This document shows positions 13,990 through 19,571 of a stretch of DNA of 19,571 bases, piece by piece. Each line of letters opens with the position of its first letter. Position 1 is the stretch's first letter. The DNA is taken from contig PMMN01000051.1 in the NCBI GenBank assembly GCA_003162235.1, positions 21,318 to 40,888 on the forward strand, given 5' to 3'. This DNA comes from Actinomycetota bacterium (GTDB lineage Bacteria; Actinomycetota; Thermoleophilia; Gaiellales; Gaiellaceae). The notes under the pieces are model-generated. The model worked only from the letters and a program-made list of their open reading frames with translations, did no database searches and was not told the origin of the DNA. A program made the translations under genes and the position numbers.

Positions 13990-14583
13990 TCAGCCGAAGA
14001 TCCGGAACGGGCTGACGACGCCGGAGTCGGCCGCCTCTTCCCAGACTACTTCGCCGCCCACCTCGACCTCGCCGTGCAGCCGAAGAGCGAGCGCGTCGGC
14101 GTCCTCGCGCGAATCGGTGCCGACGATCAGATAGCGCCAGCGCCGCAGCGGACGGTAACCCTCGCTCTCGAGCCTGTCCGCCAGCTCTTTCGCCTCGCGG
14201 TGGGAGTTGCAGCCGACTCTTACTTCCCAGGGAGCCCAGCCTTGTTCGACCGCTTCTTCTTCCCAGGTCTCGTCCTTAGACTCGTCGTCCCAGCGCTCCT
14301 CGTCCTCCAGCCAGCGCTCGACGCGGCTGACCTTGGCCTCGAAACCGTGGCGCCGCAGCTCGGCCTCGATCACCGCATGCGCGTGCTCGGCCTGAATCTT
14401 CCTCGAGGCGTAGACGAAGAACTCGCTGCCGTCACGGGAGACGGCCAGGCGGTCCCCAGTGAGCGTTTCCGCGAGCTCCTTGGCCTCGTCGCCAAGGCCG
14501 TCGCTGAAGCGTTCGAAGAAGTCGGCGCCCTGATCGCCTTCCTGCTCGAGCTCGACGTGGATTCGCCAGTCGTCGTGAGCCAT
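13990..14583 (-). CDS. Hypothetical protein with internal duplication
   Basis: I do not recognise a named family for this 197-residue soluble acidic protein. It contains two related alpha/beta units: residues 6-80 (WRIHV..., DEAKELAETL, EFFVYAS, AEHAHAVIEAEL) and 119-172 (WEVRV..., REAKELADRL, RYLIVGT, DADALALRL). They are joined by a very acidic stretch (about 92-112). The pattern W-x-[IV]-x-V, EAKELA, a hydrophobic strand, then an Ala-rich helix is reminiscent of small beta-alpha-beta folds such as SPOR-like units, but this is a guess. No signal peptide or membrane segment is seen. The start ATG at 14583 lacks a strong ribosome site. The protein is flanked by tRNA-Gly and tRNA-Pro on the opposite strand. 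Confidence 0.75.
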   Translation of the reverse strand: MAHDDWRIHVELEQEGDQGADFFERFSDGLGDEAKELAETLTGDRLAVSRDGSEFFVYASRKIQAEHAHAVIEAELRRHGFEAKVSRVERWLEDEERWDDESKDETWEEEAVEQGWAPWEVRVGCNSHREAKELADRLESEGYRPLRRWRYLIVGTDSREDADALALRLHGEVEVGGEVVWEEAADSGVVSPFRIFG

Positions 14584-14714
14584 CCGGCTGCAGGATAACC
14601 GCTCAAGCCTGCTACCACGAAAAAGCGATCCGCGTTTCGGTGTGTTTAGCGAGTTTGAGACTTCCGCTATCGGCTCCCCGCCCAGTCCAAACCGAGGGCG
14701 CGGACGCCGGAGCG

Positions 14715-14720
14715 TAGACT
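14715..14720 (+). promoter_or_regulatory. -10 hexamer of tRNA-Pro
   Basis: TAGACT lies 8 bases before the tRNA 5' end. As with the other tRNA genes here, no -35 box is recognisable in the GC-rich upstream sequence. Confidence 0.35.
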
Positions 14721-14728
14721 TCTGGCGA

Positions 14729-14802
14729 CGGGACGTGGCGCAGCCTGGTAGCGCACCTGCTTTGGGAGCAGGGGGTCCCCGGTTCGAATCCGGGCGTCCC
14801 GA
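14729..14802 (+). tRNA. tRNA-Pro (anticodon UGG)
   Basis: This 74-nt tRNA has acceptor arms CGGGACG and CGUCCCG, including the C1-G72 pair typical of bacterial tRNA-Pro. The anticodon stem CCUGC/GCAGG encloses UUUGGGA, giving UGG. The T-loop is UUCGAAU and the discriminator is A. CCA is not encoded. A truncated repeat end follows directly. Confidence 0.97.
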
Positions 14803-14803
14803 T

Positions 14804-14838
14804 CTCGCTTTCTCTCGCTTCTCAGCTCGGCGACTCCG
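14804..14838 (+). repeat. Truncated left end of the repeat after tRNA-Pro
   Basis: CTCGCTTTCTCTCGCTTCTC followed by AGCTCGGCGACTCCG aligns with the first 35-40 bases of copy 1. No matching right end is present before the response-regulator gene ends at 14876. It therefore looks like a truncated or decayed copy, in the same position relative to the tRNA. Confidence 0.6.
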
Positions 14839-14875
14839 TCGCGACGCAGCGAGCGCACACCGCGCCGGCCCCAGC

Positions 14876-15310
14876 TCACTCGCGCGTCAGCGCACGCAAC
14901 TCGGCCAGCTTCTCGCCGCGCAACTCGTCGCGGCCGCCCTGGCTAATCCGGTCCATCAGAGCCTCGATCAGCGGCGCCAGCTCGAGCGGATTGAAGGGCT
15001 TGGTGATGTACTCGACGCCGCCGATGTCGAGCCCGCGAGCACGATCGCGTATCTCGGCACGAGCCGTCAAAAAGATGATCGGGATCTCGTTTGTCCTTTC
15101 GTCCCGGAGCAGAGCGTCGGCGACTTCCCAACCGTCGAGCCGGGGCATCATCACGTCCAGAAGGATCACGTCCGGCTGTTCGCGGCGCGCAATCTCGATT
15201 CCGCTCGCTCCGTCGGCAGCCTCGCTGACCTCCATGCCCTCGGCCTCGAGGTTGACTCTACAGAGCAGCCGAATTGGCGCTTCGTCATCGATAATCAGGA
15301 CGCGCGTCAT
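14876..15310 (-). CDS. Single-domain response regulator
   Basis: The 144-residue CheY-like receiver domain has the acidic pocket Asp8-Asp9, phosphoacceptor Asp52 (LLDVMMP), Thr82 (LTARA) and Lys104 (TKPF). A short helical C-terminal extension (about 122-144) carries no DNA-binding or enzymatic output domain, so it acts through protein contacts or as a phosphorelay member. It begins 12 bases after the stop of the histidine kinase on the same strand, with AGGAAG about 8 bases before the ATG. Co-transcription with the kinase and phosphorylation by it are likely. The target is unknown. Confidence 0.93.
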   Translation of the reverse strand: MTRVLIIDDEAPIRLLCRVNLEAEGMEVSEAADGASGIEIARREQPDVILLDVMMPRLDGWEVADALLRDERTNEIPIIFLTARAEIRDRARGLDIGGVEYITKPFNPLELAPLIEALMDRISQGGRDELRGEKLAELRALTRE

Positions 15311-15322
15311 CGGGAAGACTTC

Positions 15323-18145
15323 CTATTCCCCAACCGACGGCAATTCACTCTTCGCCCCCGCCGCTTCGCTGCTCACCAGCTCGAGTACGAAGCTCGATCC
15401 TTCTCCCTCGACCGAGTTCACCCAGATGCGTCCTCCCATCGCCGTCACCAGGCCACGCGAGATGAACAGACCCAACCCCGTGCCACCCCTCAACACCGAA
15501 GGCGAGCCCCGGTAGAACTTCCGAAAGATGCGTTCCTGCTCCTCCGCGGGGATGCCGACGCCCTCGTCGACCACGCGCAGCTCGACGACACCGGGGCGCT
15601 TCTGGCCGGCGACGGTCACCTTGCCGCCGTCGGGAGAGAACTTGATCGCGTTGTCGATCAGGTTGACGAGCACGCGGCGCAGCTTGTCGCGGTCGGCCTC
15701 GGCGCCGAGCGACTCGTCGGCGCCGAGATCGATCACGAACTCGTGACCGTTGCTGCCGCTCTCGCCCTGACGCGCAACCTCGACCACCTCGCGCACGATG
15801 TGAGCAACATCTGTTTGCCCTAGCTCCACCTGAAGGTCGCCCGAATCGAGCTCGGCGACGTCGAGCAGCGCGTCGACGATGCCCGTCAGGCGCTCGGATT
15901 CGGAGGCAATGTAGGAGAGAAACGTCCGTCTCTGGGTTTCGTCGAAGAGCTCGCCGCGGCGCAGGAGGGTCTCGGCGAAGCCGTAGATGGAGGTGAGCGG
16001 AGCACGCAGCTCGTGCGAGACCGAGGAGACGAAGTCGGACTTCGCCTGCTCGACGAAGCGATCGGTGGAGACGTCCCTGAGCGTATAGATCTTGCCGGCG
16101 ATCTGATCGGCGGGATCGCGCATGGTCGCCTCGGTCACCTCCAGCCACAGCTCCGTGCCGCCGCGTTTGATCGAGATCGATCTCTCTCCCTGCTCCGCCC
16201 CCGAATCGAGCTCCCGCCGCAGTACTTCGACGCTGGTTCGCCCGAGCGCCTCGTCGCTCGAGATCCCGGTGCTCCTTTCGACGGCCGCGTTCCAGAGCAC
16301 GATCTTGCCTTCGCGATCGACCGCGACGATGCCGTCGGCGACGCTCGAGAGGATCGCGATGCTCTGCTCGCGCTCGAACGAGACGCGTAGGTATAGAAAC
16401 GCGTTGGCCAGAGCCGTGGCGGTGTTCGCCGCCAGAGAAACGAGCGCCTCCGTCTCCTTCGCGCGCCACGCGCGCGCTGCATGCGAGTAGACGATCAACA
16501 CCCCCTCGAGCGAATCGTCGCTGCCGATGAGCGGAACGCCCAGCAGCGCCTGGAAACCCTCGCGGACAATCGGATCAAGCGTTTCCAGCCGCTCCTGGAG
16601 AGACAGATCGCCGATCACGAGCGGCCGGCGCGAATAGACGAGGTCGCCTGCCATAGAAATCGCCGCCGGGAAACGTTCGCCCTGCATCTCCTCCAGCCCG
16701 TAACTCGAGCCTTCGCGAGCAACGAGCTCGCTCCCCTCGAGCTCGAGCAAGAGAGCCGCGTCGGCATCGAGAAGCGCGATCGCCTGACTAACGCTCTCGG
16801 CGAGCACGTCCCGGGTACTCAGAGCCCTGAAGAGATCGGCCCGACCGCCGGCCAGCCTCCGCGTGAGCACCGAGTCGAGCTCGAGCTCGCCCGCCATGGC
16901 TTCGGTCGCCGCCAGCAACCCCTCCTGCTGCTCGAGCCGTCGCCGGTTCTCTTCGAGAAGGTTGGCGCTATAGAGGGCCATGCCGAATTCGCGCGCGACG
17001 GCCTCGATAAAGGCGATGTCGTCGTCCGACCAGTCTCGCACCGCCGCCGCATGCACCGCGAGAACGCCGATCACGGCGCCGAAAAGGACGATCGGTGCCG
17101 ACAGGACCGCGCGACTCCCGAGTCCGAGTAGGGCTTCACGGCCACCGAGTGACTCGTCGGCGAGTTCGGGGCTCGTTTCGATATCGGCAACCGCAGCGGT
17201 TCGCCCTTGGCGCAGGGCGAGGTTCGAAACCGAGAGGTAGGGCGTCGCGTCTGCGGGAATCGGGTCGAGCCCTTCTTGCCGCCACTCCAGGCGCAGCGGA
17301 GCCGGCGTCTCAGGATCTCCGAGACGAAGGAAGCATCGGGAAGCGCCGAGAGCCTCGGCTGTCTCGGCGAGCGCGACTTCGATCAGCCGATCGACGTCGG
17401 ACTCCGAACGAACGCGCCGGGAGATCTCGGAAACGAGGCGCTCCCGCTCGAGCGCACGTTCGAGCGCCGCCAGCGAGTAGGTTCGCTCGAGGGCGAGAGT
17501 GCCTTCGGCGGCGAGCATGTTCATCAACGCCAGCTGCTCAGACGTGAAGGAGAGGAACCCCGTCGTCGAGCCGATCGAGACCACACCGATCATCCGGCGC
17601 TCGCTCTCGAGAGGAAGGAAGGCCACGCTCTTCAGACCGGCGCGTTCGATCAACTCCGCGTTTACCTCCGGTGAGTCGAGCGCGTTCTCGACCAAGAAGA
17701 GCGTGCGAGTTTCGTAAGCGCACCTGACGCCCGAAACCTCGCTTTTTAGATCGACGCGTGCCGCCGGATACCAGTCCAGATCGACACCGTCACTCCGCGC
17801 GATCAAACCACGCGCCTCGGTCCCACCTTCGTCGATCAGCATCAGGCCAGAATGGTCGGTTCCGATCAACTCGTTCAGCGTGTCGAGCAAGACACGACCG
17901 ACTTCCTCGCTGTCCCGAGCCCGAGCGAGCGCAGCCGACAGATCGGCGGCGGCAGCCATGCGGCTCTCCTGGGCAATCGATTCGCGCCTTCGCCGCCGGC
18001 GCCTAAGAACGAACACGTCGAGCGCAAGGTGAATGACGAGGAATAGGCCGAGAACGGCGAGGATCAGCAGGACGAGATCGCTGGAGCGCGCAGCATCGGC
18101 TAGCGACGCGAGCTGGGCATGCAGGCTTGTCCCGCTGACGGTCAC
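15323..18145 (-). CDS. Membrane-anchored multi-GAF/PAS sensor histidine kinase
   Basis: The 940-residue kinase has one N-terminal membrane segment (about residues 22-45) followed by an Arg-rich stop-transfer stretch. Three GAF-like domains (about 72-222, 246-392 and 446-582) and a PAS domain (about 592-697, with the GIVAVD..G.I..WN pattern) follow. HisKA carries phosphoacceptor His711 (SHELRAPLTS). The ATPase domain has an N box (Asn832), G1 DEGVGIP (860-866), an F box (RIFRKFYRG) and G2 GGTGLGL (887-893). The frame stays open far upstream, but there it runs antisense to ispH. I chose GTG 18145 because the membrane segment follows shortly after; no clear ribosome site is seen. The response regulator follows in the same operon. 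The signal is unknown; the GAF domains imply cytosolic small-ligand or redox input. Confidence 0.92.
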   Translation of the reverse strand: MTVSGTSLHAQLASLADAARSSDLVLLILAVLGLFLVIHLALDVFVLRRRRRRRESIAQESRMAAAADLSAALARARDSEEVGRVLLDTLNELIGTDHSGLMLIDEGGTEARGLIARSDGVDLDWYPAARVDLKSEVSGVRCAYETRTLFLVENALDSPEVNAELIERAGLKSVAFLPLESERRMIGVVSIGSTTGFLSFTSEQLALMNMLAAEGTLALERTYSLAALERALERERLVSEISRRVRSESDVDRLIEVALAETAEALGASRCFLRLGDPETPAPLRLEWRQEGLDPIPADATPYLSVSNLALRQGRTAAVADIETSPELADESLGGREALLGLGSRAVLSAPIVLFGAVIGVLAVHAAAVRDWSDDDIAFIEAVAREFGMALYSANLLEENRRRLEQQEGLLAATEAMAGELELDSVLTRRLAGGRADLFRALSTRDVLAESVSQAIALLDADAALLLELEGSELVAREGSSYGLEEMQGERFPAAISMAGDLVYSRRPLVIGDLSLQERLETLDPIVREGFQALLGVPLIGSDDSLEGVLIVYSHAARAWRAKETEALVSLAANTATALANAFLYLRVSFEREQSIAILSSVADGIVAVDREGKIVLWNAAVERSTGISSDEALGRTSVEVLRRELDSGAEQGERSISIKRGGTELWLEVTEATMRDPADQIAGKIYTLRDVSTDRFVEQAKSDFVSSVSHELRAPLTSIYGFAETLLRRGELFDETQRRTFLSYIASESERLTGIVDALLDVAELDSGDLQVELGQTDVAHIVREVVEVARQGESGSNGHEFVIDLGADESLGAEADRDKLRRVLVNLIDNAIKFSPDGGKVTVAGQKRPGVVELRVVDEGVGIPAEEQERIFRKFYRGSPSVLRGGTGLGLFISRGLVTAMGGRIWVNSVEGEGSSFVLELVSSEAAGAKSELPSVGE

Positions 18146-18154
18146 CGGAACCTG

Positions 18155-18201
18155 ATGATACGCCCTGTTCCGAGCCTCGCCGCGCCGTCCGGGGGTATAG
18201 G
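18155..18201. promoter_or_regulatory. Divergent promoter region of the kinase and ispH
   Basis: The 75-base gap between the two start codons holds two -10-like hexamers. TATCAT on the minus strand (18155-18160) lies 9 bases before the kinase GTG, which would give a very short or leaderless transcript. TATAGG on the plus strand (18196-18201) lies about 20 bases before the ispH GTG. Neither gene has a convincing Shine-Dalgarno sequence. No -35 boxes are recognisable. Confidence 0.35.
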
Positions 18202-18220
18202 GCGCAGCTACGATGGCTTG

Positions 18221-19171
18221 GTGGTGCAACGCGTGCTCCTCGCCTCGCCGCGCGGTTACTGCGCAGGAGTGGAGCGCGCCGTCGAGACGGTGGCGCGGGC
18301 TCTCGATCTCCACAGCGCCGTGTACGTGCGCAAGGAGATCGTCCACAACCGCCACGTCGTCCGCGACCTGCAGGCGCGTGGTGCGATCTTCGTGCAGGAG
18401 GAAAAGGAAGCCCCGCCCGGCGCAACTCTCGTGCTCTCGGCACACGGCGTCGCGCCCGAGGTCTACCGGCGCAGTCGGGAGCTCGGACAGAAGACGATCG
18501 ACGCCACCTGCCCGCTCGTGACCAAGGTGCACGTGCAGGCACGCCGCTACGCGCAGGAGGGCTACCGGATCGTGCTGATCGGTCACGCCGGCCACGAAGA
18601 GGTGGTCGGGACGATGGGAGAGGCGCCGGAGGCGATCGCACTGGTGGAGTCGGTCGCCGACGCCGAGGCGCTCTCGTTCCCGCCCGGTACGAAGCTCGCC
18701 TACGTGACCCAGACGACGCTCTCGGTCGAGGAGACGGCCGAAATCATTGCCGTGCTGGACCGCCGTTTCCCCGGCATCCGCTCGCCGAAGCGAGAAGACA
18801 TTTGCTACGCAACCTCCAACCGGCAGCAGGCCGTGAAGGAGATGCTGGGCCAGATCCAGCTCCTGCTCGTGATCGGCTCGCAGAACAGCTCGAACTCGAA
18901 CCGGCTGGTCGACGTGGCCAGAGCCGGCGGCATCGAGGCGCATCTGATCGAAGATGCGAGCGCGATCGAAGAGCGCTGGCTGGACGCGGTCGAGACGGTC
19001 GGAGTTACATCCGGCGCCTCGGCGCCCGAGCGTCTGGTCGAGGGAGTCTGCGACTGGTTTCGCGAGCGCGGAGTCGAGCAGATTGAGCAGTGCCGGATAG
19101 TCGATGAGCACATGGAGTTCCGGCTGCCGGTCGAGCTTCGCCGGGAGCTGGACGCAGCCGGCGGAGCGTGA
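18221..19171 (+). CDS. ispH: 4-hydroxy-3-methylbut-2-enyl diphosphate reductase (IspH/LytB)
   Basis: IspH is the last enzyme of the MEP pathway; it reduces HMBPP to IPP and DMAPP with an iron-sulfur cluster. The protein is about 316 residues, the usual length. Numbered from the second GTG (18224), the three cluster ligands are Cys13 (PRGYCAGV), Cys96 (DATCPLV) and Cys194 (EDICYATSNR). The substrate-binding residues are His41 (IVHNRHVV), His74 (SAHGV) and His124 with Glu126 (GHEEVVGT). SQNSSNSNRL and SGASAPE complete the family signatures. The start is either of two adjacent GTG codons (18221, 18224); the first is given. A 29-base gap separates it from a methyltransferase gene on the same strand. 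Confidence 0.97.
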   Translation: MVQRVLLASPRGYCAGVERAVETVARALDLHSAVYVRKEIVHNRHVVRDLQARGAIFVQEEKEAPPGATLVLSAHGVAPEVYRRSRELGQKTIDATCPLVTKVHVQARRYAQEGYRIVLIGHAGHEEVVGTMGEAPEAIALVESVADAEALSFPPGTKLAYVTQTTLSVEETAEIIAVLDRRFPGIRSPKREDICYATSNRQQAVKEMLGQIQLLLVIGSQNSSNSNRLVDVARAGGIEAHLIEDASAIEERWLDAVETVGVTSGASAPERLVEGVCDWFRERGVEQIEQCRIVDEHMEFRLPVELRRELDAAGGA

Positions 19172-19181
19172 AGTAGAGGCG

Positions 19182-19198
19182 CCGGGGGTAGACCCCGG
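19182..19198 (+). promoter_or_regulatory. Hairpin directly before the methyltransferase start
   Basis: CCGGGG (19182-19187) and CCCCGG (19193-19198) form a 6-bp GC stem with a GTAGA loop, ending 2 bases before the GTG start. It occupies the place of the ribosome site, so it may limit translation or simply be chance in GC-rich DNA. Confidence 0.35.
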
Positions 19199-19200
19199 GT

Positions 19201-19571
19201 GTGAAGCCTTCCCCGGAAGCGATCCTCGCCTATGTCGAGCGCCAGACGACCCCGAGCAGTTCGCAGCTCGAGGACCTGGAGCGCGAGACCGTCCTCGCCT
19301 TCGACTCCGCGAGCATGCTCTCCGGCCCGGTAGTTGGGCGACTGCTCGAGTTTCTCGTCTACGCGCTCGAGGCGCGCTCGGTGCTCGAGATCGGCACCTT
19401 CTCGGGCTACTCGGCGCTGGCGATGGCCGGGGGGCTTCCATCGGAAGGGCACATCGTCACACTCGAGCTCGACGAAGCCCACGCCGGGCTCGCCCGCCGC
19501 GCGATCTTAGAAAGCCCGCACGCCGACAAGATCGAGGTCGTGATCGGCCCCGCGCTCGAGTCGCTCGAGCA
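19201..19571 (+). CDS. SAM-dependent O-methyltransferase, 5' part (cut by window end)
   Basis: From GTG 19201 the frame stays open to the window edge (123 complete codons). The translation contains a helical N-terminus with GPVVGRLLEFLVYAL, the SAM-binding motif VLEIGTFSGYSALAMA, an acidic strand end (IVTLELDEAHAGLARR) and the start of the next strand (KIEVVIGPALESL). This matches the class I methyltransferases of the catechol/caffeoyl-CoA O-methyltransferase type, which are usually about 200-220 residues long. The C-terminal half with metal ligands lies outside. It follows ispH by 29 bases and may be co-transcribed. The substrate is unknown. Confidence 0.88.
   Translation, partial: MKPSPEAILAYVERQTTPSSSQLEDLERETVLAFDSASMLSGPVVGRLLEFLVYALEARSVLEIGTFSGYSALAMAGGLPSEGHIVTLELDEAHAGLARRAILESPHADKIEVVIGPALESLE

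Noticed and set aside
10298..14802. Genomic island integrated at a tRNA gene
   Set aside because: No integrase, no duplicated tRNA 3' end long enough to be an attachment site, and the genes between have compositions like the flanks.
18146..19441. Upstream extension of the histidine kinase to a 1372-residue protein
   Set aside because: The added part runs antisense through all of ispH and the methyltransferase start. Its composition is Arg-rich and low-complexity, and the kinase has a membrane segment right after the GTG at 18145.

Overview
The window is about 19.6 kb of high-GC bacterial chromosome. Codon use, GTG starts, the gene families and tRNA genes without an encoded CCA end suggest an actinobacterium. 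A deep-branching lineage such as Thermoleophilia seems plausible, but this is inferred from style and gene content, not from a marker gene. There is no phage, plasmid, insertion sequence or CRISPR array.

Left part (1-4030), plus strand: a soluble PRC/MgtE-N/CBS protein, an NRAMP-family transporter with an altered metal site, and a secreted beta-propeller protein. They form a tight candidate metal-homeostasis operon. A gene-poor stretch with stacked hairpins then marks the convergent end of the next block.

Middle (4031-10155), minus strand, transcribed right to left: a 912-residue membrane protein carrying both a GGDEF and an HD-GYP domain (c-di-GMP turnover), then trigger factor, clpP and clpX. 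tig and clpP overlap by ATGA, a standard protein quality-control operon.

Accessory-looking middle (10298-14802): six isolated tRNA genes on both strands (Arg-UCG, Leu-UAG, Arg-UCU, His-GUG, Gly-UCC, Pro-UGG). Between them lie a duplicated DUF4389 membrane protein, a CAP-domain secreted protein and a hypothetical protein with an internal duplication. This part carries a family of roughly 150-170 bp palindromic repeats. Two copies start exactly at the 3' ends of tRNA-His and tRNA-Gly, a truncated one follows tRNA-Pro, and a diverged one lies beside tRNA-Arg(UCG). This repeat family is the most unusual feature of the window.

Right part (14876-19571): a two-component pair on the minus strand (multi-GAF/PAS histidine kinase followed 12 nt later by a single-domain response regulator). 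Divergent from it is ispH (isoprenoid synthesis, MEP pathway), followed by the start of an O-methyltransferase cut by the window edge.
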